This document shows positions 1 to 7,737 of a stretch of 47,012 bases of DNA, piece by piece. The translations under genes and the position numbers were made by a program. The notes under the pieces are model-generated. The model saw only the letters and a list, made by a program, of their open reading frames with translations. It searched no databases and was not told where the DNA came from. The stretch is from COE1 sp964445375. GTDB taxonomy: Bacteria; Bacillota; Clostridia; Lachnospirales; Lachnospiraceae. Each line of letters begins with the position of its first letter. Position 1 is the first letter of the stretch. The stretch lies in assembly GCA_964445375.1 (NCBI GenBank), contig CAYUKO010000010.1:1-47012 (forward strand). The letters run 5' to 3'.

Positions 1-130
1 ATGATATATTAAATTTTCTAAACAAGAAAAGAACAACACATGTTACAAACATCTGTGTCATTGCTCCTACCCAGTATACTTTTATCCAATATGTACTATC
101 TTTCTTATGTATTTCACTTAATTGATCCAT
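1..130 (-). CDS. Partial membrane protein (C-terminus beyond window)
   Basis: An open frame of 43 codons starts with ATG at 130 and runs off the left edge without a stop. The peptide starts MDQLSEIHKK and has a hydrophobic stretch (VGAMTQMFVTCVVLFLF, about residues 22-38) that looks like one transmembrane segment. A weak purine-rich ribosome site (AGGG) lies about 11 bases upstream. It sits 49 bases downstream of the 180..827 gene on the same strand, so it may be the third gene of that operon. No family is recognised, and the reading frame is short enough that chance cannot be excluded. Confidence 0.45.
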   Translation of the reverse strand, partial: MDQLSEIHKKDSTYWIKVYWVGAMTQMFVTCVVLFLFRKFNIS

Positions 131-179
131 TAATATAGCCCTATCTCTTTCTCTCTATTCTTTGTATACAAGATTATCT

Positions 180-827
180 TTAATCCTCATATTGACTTGC
201 TAAAACAACTCCACATTTCTTCATTTTAGAAATCATTCTTTTAATTTCACGAATATCATCCTCGAAATTAACTCGTCTGGTCAATTTATATTCCTGCTTT
301 TTAGGATTTGCATACTTAGTTTCAACAAGGTGAATCCATACCAAATGCATTTTCTTTTTCCCATTTTCCCAATCAAAATAGCATTGCCTTTCCCTTTCAT
401 CAGGAATACTAAGTTTCTCTCCATTTCGGTAAATATCAAAGAACATTTTAATATGAAATGCTGTTTCATCCGTTGATATCACAAAGTCATAATCCTCTCC
501 AAGCTCTTGTTTTACATATTCTTCAAATAAACTCTGCATCTTTTCTCTAATCTGTTCAACATAAGCTTGTACATCAAAAATCGAAATTTCTTCTTCTCCC
601 AAAGTGCAATCTTCAATTACAAATCCATATTTTTCAGCCAAGTGATAAATATCATATTGCATAATCACATCCTGAAAATTCTTATTAACATTTAAAATAC
701 ACTTATCGCCTATATAAACAGCAATACATTTTTCAAAATTTACTCTTGTCACATCTTGAAAAGAATATCGTTTCTCGCCAAACAGATTTTTTACAACCAG
801 TTCTTCGCCCTCTAACCAGTATTTCAT
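180..827 (-). CDS. Hypothetical protein, PH-like N-terminus
   Basis: This 215-residue soluble protein has no signal peptide and no membrane segment. The first 75 residues read as short beta strands with the pattern seen in bacterial PH-like domains (for example VTRVNFEKCIAVYIGDKCIL). Residues 85-215 are charged and mixed alpha/beta, and end in a Lys-rich helix. It may belong to a DUF6560-like family, but that is recall and uncertain. The ATG follows GGGAG by 7-8 bases and lies 24 bases after the stop of the ATPase gene 852..2255, so the two are almost certainly cotranscribed. I cannot assign a function; a partner role for the ATPase is inference from position only. Confidence 0.8.
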   Translation of the reverse strand: MKYWLEGEELVVKNLFGEKRYSFQDVTRVNFEKCIAVYIGDKCILNVNKNFQDVIMQYDIYHLAEKYGFVIEDCTLGEEEISIFDVQAYVEQIREKMQSLFEEYVKQELGEDYDFVISTDETAFHIKMFFDIYRNGEKLSIPDERERQCYFDWENGKKKMHLVWIHLVETKYANPKKQEYKLTRRVNFEDDIREIKRMISKMKKCGVVLASQYED

Positions 828-851
828 AAAACACTCCCAATGTGTATCATT

Positions 852-2255
852 CTATTCCTTATATAAATCCCTCAAAGTTACCAGCATAATATGCTCTTCC
901 CTGGCATATTTCTCTACTTCTTCTGTAAAATGCGTTTTGGAACATAAAACATACGATTTGTTTTGATAGGCTGAAATTAACAAACCTCTCTCTATAAGCT
1001 TTTTTGCCACTTCCAAATGAATTCCCTGATTCTGATACTTACACTCACCAAGCAATGCGCGCTTTGCAATCGGGTTAATACCAACAATATCGATTTCTTC
1101 TTCCTGTTTCAACTTTGGATTTGTTCCCCACCATCTTCCTATCTTCATAATGGTAAAATCTGTTTTTCCTTCCGTACTAATACGCATCAAGTAATGCCTA
1201 CACATTTCTTCAAAAATTCGGCCCATATAATCTGATAATTGAGGAACAACCGCTTCTTGAAAATACACCTCTCCATGCTGCATCAAGATTAAATCAATAC
1301 CATTTGGTACAAATCGATACCAAAAACGAAACATATTATCACATATTACATACGATGTTTTCTTCTTATTTTCCTCATCCGTAATTGCTGTACATTTTTC
1401 TATAATCCCAATGGAAATTAACGATTTCAAGCAATATGAAACCGTTGCTGTATCAGAATGTATTTTTGTCACAATCTCATTTACTTTCGTTGCGCCTGAT
1501 GCCAAAGCTTCTATAATCGCATTGTAAGTCGAAACATCTCTAAGCTCCTGCTTCAACAAATTTCCCGGCTCTTCATATAAATAACCACTACTATGAAAAA
1601 ACAATCTAACTATATTTTCGTAGACATTTACATCCTGCTGAAAAAGTTCCAAATATTTTGGTATTCCACCTGTCACACCATAAACAAGTGCCTTATCCTC
1701 TTCCGAATAATTCGGTACAAACATTGCAGAGGTTAAATAATCAAATGGTAAAAGTTTTATCTGCGCTGTTCTTCGCCCATAAAGCGGACTTTGATAGCCT
1801 AACACCTGAGTCTCCATGAAACTAAGAGAAGAACCACACAAGATCAAATACATCTTACTCTCTTTCCAGTCACCATCGATATAACTCTGTAATCTGGATG
1901 AAATGCTCTTATCAGATGCTGCCAGATACGGATATTCATCCATAACAACAACGCATCTTTCTTCTTTCACATATTCTGTCAAAAAATCAAAAGCCGCCTC
2001 GAAACTTGGAAATGGTGGCATTTTCGTCATAGTTGGCAAAAATGTTTTATATATACTTTTACTGAACAATTCCAGGTTTCTCTCAATCGTAGATTCTATG
2101 GCAGTAAACATGATTGCTTTCTTTCCTTCGATAAATTTTTGAATTAACGTTGATTTTCCAACTCTTCTTCGTCCATAGATAACAGGCATCTGAAATTGCT
2201 CTGTCTCATATAACTTATTCAAATCAGCTAATTCTTTTTCTCTTCCAATGAACAT
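852..2255 (-). CDS. ATPase of the archaeal type with DUF234-like C-terminus
   Basis: This 467-residue protein combines a P-loop ATPase of the 'ATPase domain predominantly from Archaea' family with a DUF234-like tail. Walker A is GRRRVGKST (28-36). Walker B is CVVVMDEY with D106-E107. A winged-helix-like segment spans about 240-300. The C-terminal part has D389, E404 and K406 (EIDIVG, then GECKY), the D...ExK pattern of PD-(D/E)XK nucleases that DUF234 resembles. The cellular role of these STAND-like ATPases is unknown; some are thought to act in defence or DNA transactions (inference). It is the first gene of an operon with 180..827. Its promoter and a striking palindrome are annotated at 2278..2348. 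Confidence 0.9.
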   Translation of the reverse strand: MFIGREKELADLNKLYETEQFQMPVIYGRRRVGKSTLIQKFIEGKKAIMFTAIESTIERNLELFSKSIYKTFLPTMTKMPPFPSFEAAFDFLTEYVKEERCVVVMDEYPYLAASDKSISSRLQSYIDGDWKESKMYLILCGSSLSFMETQVLGYQSPLYGRRTAQIKLLPFDYLTSAMFVPNYSEEDKALVYGVTGGIPKYLELFQQDVNVYENIVRLFFHSSGYLYEEPGNLLKQELRDVSTYNAIIEALASGATKVNEIVTKIHSDTATVSYCLKSLISIGIIEKCTAITDEENKKKTSYVICDNMFRFWYRFVPNGIDLILMQHGEVYFQEAVVPQLSDYMGRIFEEMCRHYLMRISTEGKTDFTIMKIGRWWGTNPKLKQEEEIDIVGINPIAKRALLGECKYQNQGIHLEVAKKLIERGLLISAYQNKSYVLCSKTHFTEEVEKYAREEHIMLVTLRDLYKE

Positions 2256-2277
2256 AGAATCACTCCTTTAGTCAATC

Positions 2278-2348
2278 ATATTTTAGTAAAGTATGTTTTA
2301 CTAAAATATATTTAACTATATTATATGCGAATATAAAAAATATAGCAA
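2278..2348 (-). promoter_or_regulatory. Promoter and 13-bp palindromic operator of the ATPase operon
   Basis: Reading the minus strand, -35 TTGCTA (2343-2348) and -10 TATAAT (2320-2325) are separated by 17 bases. Just downstream is a perfect inverted repeat with 13-bp arms, ATATTTTAGTAAA (2278-2290) and its complement (2297-2309), with a 6-base spacer. The palindrome lies between the transcription start and the ribosome site of the ATPase gene. That position suits a repressor site or an mRNA hairpin blocking the leader. No regulator gene is adjacent. Confidence 0.7.
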
Positions 2349-2363
2349 GGAATTTGATAAAAC

Positions 2364-2388
2364 AAAAAAGCCGCTCATACGAACGGCC
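2364..2388 (-). terminator. Terminator of the feo operon
   Basis: On the minus strand, GCCGTTC and GAGCGGC form a 7-bp stem (one G-U pair) with a GTAT loop, followed directly by six T. It lies just downstream of the last feo gene, the Cys-rich peptide. Confidence 0.8.
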
Positions 2389-2407
2389 TTCTATTTATTC
2401 ACTACCT

Positions 2408-2599
2408 TTATTCTTTTGTATCTGTATGACAACTACATGTATGTTCCTCATTGCTACCACAGCCTTGGCAATTATGCGAACAGCTTCCGGCTGCTGGACA
2501 ACCAATGCACTTTACACCACGCTTTTTCTCTTTTACTATGTAAGCAATCGCTGCTCCTACCATAATGAGAAGGATTATGACGATTAAAAAATTTGCCAT
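2408..2599 (-). CDS. FeoB-associated Cys-rich membrane protein
   Basis: This 63-residue peptide has one N-terminal transmembrane helix (residues 3-22) and a basic turn (KEKKRG). Its tail holds eight cysteines and ends with a His/Cys cluster (TCSCH). This is the pattern of the FeoB-associated Cys-rich membrane protein family, found after feoB in many Firmicutes. It probably binds iron or supports FeoB at the membrane, in the way FeoC does in enterobacteria; this is inferred, since the family is little studied. It follows feoB by 25 bases and is the last gene before the terminator at 2364..2388. Confidence 0.9.
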   Translation of the reverse strand: MANFLIVIILLIMVGAAIAYIVKEKKRGVKCIGCPAAGSCSHNCQGCGSNEEHTCSCHTDTKE

Positions 2600-2624
2600 A
2601 CTGATAACTCCTTATAAATTCGAT

Positions 2625-4631
2625 TTATGCAGTCTTTTTCAAAGCATATTTTGCTTCAAAATTCTTTTCAGATCTCTTTGTTAAGCAAACAATGATAGCT
2701 ACTATTGCAAGTACTACGATTAATCCAGGAACAAATCCTGCTCCAATACTTCCAGTTGTGATTAATGTACCAATCTGGTATACAAGGAATGCTACGGTGT
2801 AACCAGTTGCAAACTGAAGAGCAACGCCTCCCCAGAACCACTTTCTATCCTGCATCTCAGAATTCATAGCACCCAAAGCTGCAAAACATGGTGGAGTATA
2901 AAGATTGAACATTAAGTATGCAAGAGCTGCAACCTTAGTTAATCCCATCGCTACTGCTACTTCGTTTGCACCACCAACTAATGCTAACTTTTCTGTATCA
3001 ATAAAGTCTGTCAATGCATAACATACTGCGATTGTACCAACAACGTTTTCCTTTGCAATAAATCCGGTAACCGCTGCAGCTGCTAACTGCCATGCCGCAA
3101 CACCTACGATTGGAACTAATAATACTGCAATTGGAGATGCGATTGTTGCAAGGATAGAAGTACTTTCCATTCCTTCCTCCACAACCTCTAAGCTCCAGTT
3201 AAAGGACTGCATAATCTGTACAACGGTATTACATACAAGAATAACAGTACCTGCCTTTACAATATAAGCCTTACCACGGGAGCACATAGAGATAAATGCT
3301 CTCTTTAAGCTTGGAATCTTATATTCCGGAAGCTCCATGATAAAAAATGACTTTCTGAACTTGTGTCCTGTAATCTTATTTACTAATAAAGCACCTACTA
3401 AAATAAGAAGGATACCTACAAAATACATTAATGTAGTAACCCATGCCGCATTTGCAAAGAACGCACCTGCAAATAAAGTAATAACAGGAATCTTTGCACC
3501 ACATGGCATGAAAGGTGTCAACATCGCTGTTGCTCTACGCTCTCTTTCGTTACGGATTGTACGGCAAGCCATAACACCAGGAATGGCACATCCTGTACCA
3601 ACTACCATAGGAATAACAGATTTTCCTGAAAGACCAACTCTCTTGAAAATAGGGTCTAATACTACGGTAGCACGAGCCATATATCCGCAATCTTCCAATA
3701 AAGCAATCAGGAAGTACATTACCATTACAAGCGGAAGGAAACCAACAACAGCACCTACACCACCGATAATACCATCAACTAAGAGTGACTGCAAGAATGG
3801 ATTTGCATCTGCTACCATTTCAGCTACCCATTCCATAAACATCTCAATCCAACCTACTAAGGTATCCGCTAGGAATGGTCCAAAGGTTGACTGTGAAATA
3901 CCAAATACCAAGTACATAACACCTGCAAAAATAATAAGTCCAAGTATTGGATTCGTAACTACTGCATCAATCTTATCCTGAACATTCTTTTCTTTGGTTA
4001 ATACCTTACGAGTTTCTACCTCTTTTACAAGCTTATTTACAAATTCATAACGCTTTCTATCCGCAGCTTCTACTTCTGCTTTATCATTTAACTTGATATT
4101 CCCCTGCTCATAAGGTGCTTTCTGCTCTTTTCCCTTTAAAGCTACTGCTGTTTTTACTACTTCAGCTAAGCCCTTATCACTTGACGAAGTAGAAACAGTA
4201 TTTACAACAGGACAGCCTAACTTTGCAGATAAAGCAGCTGCATCAATCTTTGTTTCCTTCTTTTCATTAATATCGCTCTTATTTAAAGCAACAACTACCG
4301 GAATTCCTAATTCCAATAACTGAGTCGTGAAGAATAAGCTTCGACTAAGATTTGTTGCATCTACAATGTTGATAATAACATCCGGATTTTCATTTTTCAC
4401 ATAACCGCTTGTAATACTTTCTTCAGAAGTAAATGGTGACATGGAATAAGCACCTGGCAAGTCTACCGCGATTAACTCTTCTGCTCCTTCACAGAAGTTC
4501 TTCTTGATTGGGCTTTCTTTCTTATCTACTGTTACACCAGCCCAGTTACCAACACGCTCATTTCTTCCTGTCAGCGCATTGTACATAGTGGTTTTACCAC
4601 TGTTTGGATTACCTGTTAAAGCAATTCTCAT
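2625..4631 (-). CDS. feoB: Ferrous iron transport protein B
   Basis: FeoB moves Fe2+ across the cytoplasmic membrane and carries an N-terminal GTPase. In this 668-residue protein the G1 motif is GNPNSGKTT (7-15), the switch threonine is in GVTVDKKE (about 32-39), G3 is DLPG (57-60) and G4 is NKSD. The membrane part has the two gate regions with conserved cysteines, GCAIPGVMACRTI and YTPPCFAALG, and many hydrophobic helices. The length is normal for Firmicutes FeoB. The ATG is preceded by GAGGAGGAACC. feoA lies 181 bases upstream, separated by a cluster of hairpins (4730..4816) instead of the usual tight overlap. Confidence 0.97.
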   Translation of the reverse strand: MRIALTGNPNSGKTTMYNALTGRNERVGNWAGVTVDKKESPIKKNFCEGAEELIAVDLPGAYSMSPFTSEESITSGYVKNENPDVIINIVDATNLSRSLFFTTQLLELGIPVVVALNKSDINEKKETKIDAAALSAKLGCPVVNTVSTSSSDKGLAEVVKTAVALKGKEQKAPYEQGNIKLNDKAEVEAADRKRYEFVNKLVKEVETRKVLTKEKNVQDKIDAVVTNPILGLIIFAGVMYLVFGISQSTFGPFLADTLVGWIEMFMEWVAEMVADANPFLQSLLVDGIIGGVGAVVGFLPLVMVMYFLIALLEDCGYMARATVVLDPIFKRVGLSGKSVIPMVVGTGCAIPGVMACRTIRNERERRATAMLTPFMPCGAKIPVITLFAGAFFANAAWVTTLMYFVGILLILVGALLVNKITGHKFRKSFFIMELPEYKIPSLKRAFISMCSRGKAYIVKAGTVILVCNTVVQIMQSFNWSLEVVEEGMESTSILATIASPIAVLLVPIVGVAAWQLAAAAVTGFIAKENVVGTIAVCYALTDFIDTEKLALVGGANEVAVAMGLTKVAALAYLMFNLYTPPCFAALGAMNSEMQDRKWFWGGVALQFATGYTVAFLVYQIGTLITTGSIGAGFVPGLIVVLAIVAIIVCLTKRSEKNFEAKYALKKTA

Positions 4632-4729
4632 TTAGGTTCCTCCTCATAGAACATTAATTATTAATACTTAACCAAAGGAATATCATTCTAACCTCTAGTA
4701 GTGTAAACTAACCTTTTCGCAAAAAATAT

Positions 4730-4816
4730 GTGGTGAAAAATCACCACTATATCATCTCGCCATCGTCTCGATGTTTTTATGCGCACTTCGGCGCGTATAA
4801 TGTCTGTCGACATTAT
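4730..4816 (-). promoter_or_regulatory. Four consecutive mini-hairpins between feoA and feoB
   Basis: Four inverted repeats lie back to back: ATAATGTC with a 4-base loop (4797-4816, overlapping the feoA stop codon), GCGC with a 6-base loop (4781-4794), CATCG with a 3-base loop (4761-4773), and GTGGTGA with a 4-base loop (4730-4747). The last is followed on the minus strand by ATATTTTTT, so it may act as a weak terminator that lowers feoB relative to feoA. Alternatively the cluster may stabilise the feoA message. A similar cluster sits at 7081..7127. Confidence 0.6.
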
Positions 4817-5025
4817 ATCATAATTGCCTCTGCCAATTGATTATCAATCGTATATCTACCATCTTTAATCGATACCACACAGCCACTCTTTAAATGAGAA
4901 ATGACAGTGATAGGCTCTCCACTATAACATCCTAATGTAAAGAGAAAAGAATCCATCTCTTCATCGTCTGTTACTATTTCTTTGATAATATATTCTTCCT
5001 CTACTTGTGCATCTAATAAATTCAT
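4813..5025 (-). CDS. feoA: Ferrous iron transport protein A
   Basis: This 70-residue SH3-like protein is the usual FeoA length. It shows the FeoA pattern: a hydrophobic turn around FTLGCYSGEPITVI, then a strand GCVVSIKDGRYTID, and the C-terminal helix QLAEAIMI. FeoA is a cytosolic partner needed for FeoB-dependent Fe2+ uptake; whether it acts on the GTPase cycle is not settled in the literature. The ATG follows AGGAGGATCGC. It is the first gene of the feo operon and has a strong promoter with a candidate metal-repressor site. Confidence 0.9.
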   Translation of the reverse strand: MNLLDAQVEEEYIIKEIVTDDEEMDSFLFTLGCYSGEPITVISHLKSGCVVSIKDGRYTIDNQLAEAIMI

Positions 5026-5056
5026 GCGATCCTCCTATATCTAGAACGCTGATTAG

Positions 5057-5105
5057 TTACCTCTAATTCGAGTTAAATATTACCACCCGTAGTTATCTAT
5101 GTCAA
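5057..5105 (-). promoter_or_regulatory. feo promoter with candidate iron-repressor operator
   Basis: Minus strand: -35 TTGACA (5100-5105), 17-base spacer, -10 TAATAT (5077-5082). An imperfect inverted repeat, TTACCTCTAATTCGAGTTAA on the plus strand (5057-5076), starts right at the -10 and covers the expected start site. Its arms TTAACTC/GAGGTAA differ at one position. The layout suggests repression; the sequence is closer to DtxR/MntR-family sites than to a Fur box, but the regulator is not identified. Confidence 0.7.
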
Positions 5106-5192
5106 GCATAATTTATCCTTTTTTGATAATTTTTTCCATTTACCTATTTTTTGCTTGACATAAGATGTCAGAGCCATCATTATCTTTCTTTT

Positions 5193-5405
5193 TTACCATT
5201 CCTTTGTAAGCAAAAAATCCGCTATATGCATCGTCTTTATTCCCTGATAATTTCCACTTGCAAACTCATCGGTTCTTAGAACATATTTAGGATAATTGTC
5301 AGGTATCTCAAGCAAACGACTATATTCACGTTTCTCTGTTTCCTGTGACCGTATCTCCTGTGTCACCTGAACATAAACCTTTTCATTTTGTAAATATATT
5401 CGGTT
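5193..5405 (-). pseudogene. Remnant: C-terminal tail of a DUF4143-type AAA ATPase
   Basis: An open frame of 70 codons without a usable start ends at the stop 5193-5195 and is closed upstream by an in-frame stop at 5406-5408. The translation reads NRIYLQNEKVYVQVTQEIRS, then ends in IPDNYPKYVLRTDEF...GIKTMHIADFLLTKEW. This closely resembles the end of the widespread AAA_14/DUF4143 ATPases, where the strand VYVQV comes from the nuclease-like fold and the tail reads 'DNYPKYVLT.DE...GI...ni.dFLL'. The rest of the gene, normally about 400 residues, is missing. It fills the space between the feo promoter and the GNAT gene. Confidence 0.75.
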
Positions 5406-5446
5406 TTATTCAAATAAATATTTATAACTTTTCAGTACCTTCATAA

Positions 5447-5971
5447 TTACCCTAATCTACACTGAATTCCTTGACGTAATACTGCGCCATCATTGCATTC
5501 ATATGGAATGTCTTTTTCATATACGAAACCAAGTTTCTTCATTACATTACCGGATGCCGGATTTTCCTTCGCATACCTGCCTACCACTTCCGATATGGCA
5601 AGCTCGTTTTTTGCAAAGGACAAAATTTCTGTCATAGCTTCCGTTGCATAGCCCTTTCCCCAAAATCTTTTAGCAAGGTTATATCCTATCTCCCAACTAG
5701 CTACTTCCTCTTCGTAATAGATTAAACCTGTTCCAATTAATTCATTCGATTCTTTTTCTACCAATGCAAAGCGATACCAATCATCCTTTTCAATCTGACT
5801 TATCTCAAATGCCAACCATTCTTTTGTCTTTTCTATATTATTATGACTGGTCCAAAACATGTATTTTGCAACATCAGGATCACTCTCCCAACCGTCAAAT
5901 ACTGCCTGTGCATCTTCCATACAAAATGGTCTTAAAATTAGTCTTTTTGTTTCTAATGTAGGTGTGTTCAT
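5447..5971 (-). CDS. GNAT family N-acetyltransferase (RimJ/RimL-like)
   Basis: A 174-residue acetyl-CoA-dependent acetyltransferase. It opens with the RimJ/RimL signature TPTLETKRLILRPF. It has the central strand SWEIGYNLAKRFWGKGYATE that holds the acetyl-CoA loop, and the C-terminal ENPASGNVMKKLGFVYE segment. The substrate could be a ribosomal protein N-terminus, an amino acid or a small molecule; the sequence does not tell. Its ATG overlaps the stop of the nitroreductase gene by four bases (ATGA), which implies translational coupling. Confidence 0.9.
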   Translation of the reverse strand: MNTPTLETKRLILRPFCMEDAQAVFDGWESDPDVAKYMFWTSHNNIEKTKEWLAFEISQIEKDDWYRFALVEKESNELIGTGLIYYEEEVASWEIGYNLAKRFWGKGYATEAMTEILSFAKNELAISEVVGRYAKENPASGNVMKKLGFVYEKDIPYECNDGAVLRQGIQCRLG

Positions 5972-6555
5972 ACTCTATACTCCACAATCTCTTCTATACT
6001 CTTCCTTGGTCTTGCTGCTGGCTCTTCCTCTGCATATCCAACTGCAATCGCACCGATTAACTGTCCTTGTATACCTAGATAAGTAACCAGTTCCGGATAT
6101 GCAAAACAGGTATTTGCAATCCACAATGTTCCTACTCCAAGCTCCTCTGCCTTTAGTAAAATATTTTCAATCGATGCTCCAATTGACAAAGTATCACAAA
6201 TTTCTGTAATTCTTCTGTCTGCATCAATTTCATCAAAAGGACTACTTCCGTTTGTATTTTCTACTATGATAATCATAGGAGCATTTCGCATAATACGTAA
6301 GGTATTTTTCGCGTCCGGTATACCATATTTTGAATTCGGCAATAATGCCTTTTCGTTTTCCTCTCTTCGAATGCCTCTTTCCATGACATCTAAAAGCTCT
6401 TTTTTCTTTTCACCACCAAATACGATATATTTCCATGGCTGTCTATTCTTAGCAGATGGTGCAACCCTGCCTGCATCTAGGATTTCATCCATTATTTCTA
6501 GTGAAACTTCTTTAGATGAATATTTGCGAATACTTCTTCTACTGTATATTGGCAT
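5968..6555 (-). CDS. Nitroreductase family FMN protein
   Basis: A 195-residue flavin enzyme expected to reduce nitro groups, quinones or flavins with NAD(P)H as a homodimer. The FMN phosphate site SRRSIRKYSSKEV (5-17) is at the N-terminus, followed by the helix ILDAGRVAPSAKNRQPWKYI. The second flavin-contacting region, GVGTLWIAN, and the tail AIAVGYAEEEPAARPRKSIEEIV are typical of the family. The length is normal. The ATG follows AAAGGAG by 7 bases. It is cotranscribed with the GNAT gene downstream; the PAP2 gene upstream ends 29 bases before it. Confidence 0.93.
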   Translation of the reverse strand: MPIYSRRSIRKYSSKEVSLEIMDEILDAGRVAPSAKNRQPWKYIVFGGEKKKELLDVMERGIRREENEKALLPNSKYGIPDAKNTLRIMRNAPMIIIVENTNGSSPFDEIDADRRITEICDTLSIGASIENILLKAEELGVGTLWIANTCFAYPELVTYLGIQGQLIGAIAVGYAEEEPAARPRKSIEEIVEYRV

Positions 6556-6584
6556 GACTTTCGCTCCTTTACTCTAACCTTATT

Positions 6585-6986
6585 TTATTTTTCTTCTTTT
6601 CTATATTTCACACCGAAAACTATCGAATAATAAAGCATAATAAATGCCGCTCCTAGCAACATTCCGCCCACAATATCCGTAAACCAGTGAACACTTGAAA
6701 TCAATCGTCCCCCTACTGTCACAACAATGACTATTCCAGACAATACATTCAGAAGCATTCTTATTACCTTATTCTGAATCAACCAATGAAATTGCACCAT
6801 TGCAGTACCCATAATACAAAGTACCAGCATCGTGTGTGACGAAGGAAAAGATGGCTCTAAACCAACCTTTGAACCTTCCGGTCCTATTGGTCTGACATCA
6901 ACTGTGGATACTACTATTGTGAATAGCACAAACAACAAAAACAATAATCCTGTTACAATAAAATTCTTTTCTACTTTCTTTTTCAT
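6585..6986 (-). CDS. PAP2-type membrane phosphatase
   Basis: A small membrane protein of the type 2 phosphatidic acid phosphatase superfamily. It shows the second and third active-site motifs, PSSHTMLV and SVHWFTDIVGG (catalytic histidines in SSH and SVHW), within about four membrane helices. The first motif (KxxxxxxRP) is not clear. Substrates of such proteins include undecaprenyl pyrophosphate and phosphatidic acid; the present one is unknown. I chose the ATG at 6986 (MKKKVEKNF), which follows GGAGA by 6 bases, over an upstream ATG at 7019 with a poorer site. The protein is then 133 residues, rather short for the family. Confidence 0.85.
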   Translation of the reverse strand: MKKKVEKNFIVTGLLFLLFVLFTIVVSTVDVRPIGPEGSKVGLEPSFPSSHTMLVLCIMGTAMVQFHWLIQNKVIRMLLNVLSGIVIVVTVGGRLISSVHWFTDIVGGMLLGAAFIMLYYSIVFGVKYRKEEK

Positions 6987-7080
6987 TTTCAATCTCCATT
7001 TCTTAGGTTTTGGATGCATCCGTATCCTAGCCTAAGCTGGTAGCTGATAAATGAAAAGAATCGGTCAGTCACATAAACGT

Positions 7081-7127
7081 TACGCTTCGTACCCTTCCGT
7101 TTTATAAGGGTGATACGCTCCGTATCA
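7081..7127 (-). promoter_or_regulatory. Three consecutive mini-hairpins after the XRE gene
   Basis: Three inverted repeats follow each other: TGATACG with triloop (7111-7127, overlapping the XRE stop codon), CCCTT with a 9-base loop (7092-7110) and TACG with triloop (7081-7091). No T-run follows, so they are unlikely to terminate. The arrangement resembles the cluster after feoA at 4730..4816. Confidence 0.5.
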
Positions 7128-7730
7128 TCGCTGTTTTAGGGCTAATATTCCCTTTATTACAAGCATACAAAATAAGAAAAAGCTTGCATATGGCTGCTGG
7201 CTGACCATGAAAATCATTACCCCTAAAATATTCAAGCCAAGAGAGAGAACGGTCTTGCTCTGATTCCACATTTGATGTTTGAAGTTTTGAAGAACCATTT
7301 CCAGGATTCCAATGGATATCATAAATGCCACAATTGCTATATACGCAAATCGCATATATCCCATAAGATTAGTAAGCTCAAACATAGATACGGAACGTAT
7401 TACACCTTCTTCATGTTGCCCAAACAGTGGAAAAATAAATAAAATAGCTGCCATACAGTCAAGTGTTCCATAGATTAAGTCACACATCTTTCTTGTTTTC
7501 TCTTTCTGTTCTGTTTCCGCTATGGAAATCAACTCTTCTCCTGAAAGCAAGTCATCAATAGACACCTTAAATAACTTTGAAATTGCTTTCAATGACTCAA
7601 TACTTGGATATCCACGCCCTGACTCCCACTTTGATATAGCGGTTCTTGAAACATAAAGCATCTCTGCTACTTCTTCCTGTGTCCAACCTTTCTGTTTCCG
7701 CAATTGTTGAAGTTTTTCATTTAGTTCCAT
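7125..7730 (-). CDS. XRE family regulator with membrane C-terminus
   Basis: An N-terminal Cro/C1-type helix-turn-helix is plain: EKLQQLRKQKGWTQEEVAEM, then VSRTAISKWESGRGYPSIES and the extension LFKVSIDDLLSGEE. After a charged linker, four hydrophobic helices fill residues 80-200, so the regulator is membrane anchored. Such proteins usually control a neighbouring stress or transport gene, and here the PAP2 gene is downstream. The start at 7730 (MELNEKLQQL) fits the family. An ATG at 7754 would add eight residues inside the preceding GNAT gene but lacks a ribosome site; GGGAG is 13 bases from 7730, so the start remains uncertain. Confidence 0.88.
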   Translation of the reverse strand: MELNEKLQQLRKQKGWTQEEVAEMLYVSRTAISKWESGRGYPSIESLKAISKLFKVSIDDLLSGEELISIAETEQKEKTRKMCDLIYGTLDCMAAILFIFPLFGQHEEGVIRSVSMFELTNLMGYMRFAYIAIVAFMISIGILEMVLQNFKHQMWNQSKTVLSLGLNILGVMIFMVSQQPYASFFLFCMLVIKGILALKQR

Positions 7731-7737
7731 CTTTATC

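Noticed and set aside
3337..3981. Long plus-strand open frame (214 codons)
   Set aside because: It lies antisense within feoB, has no ribosome site and its translation shows no family pattern. It is a shadow of feoB.
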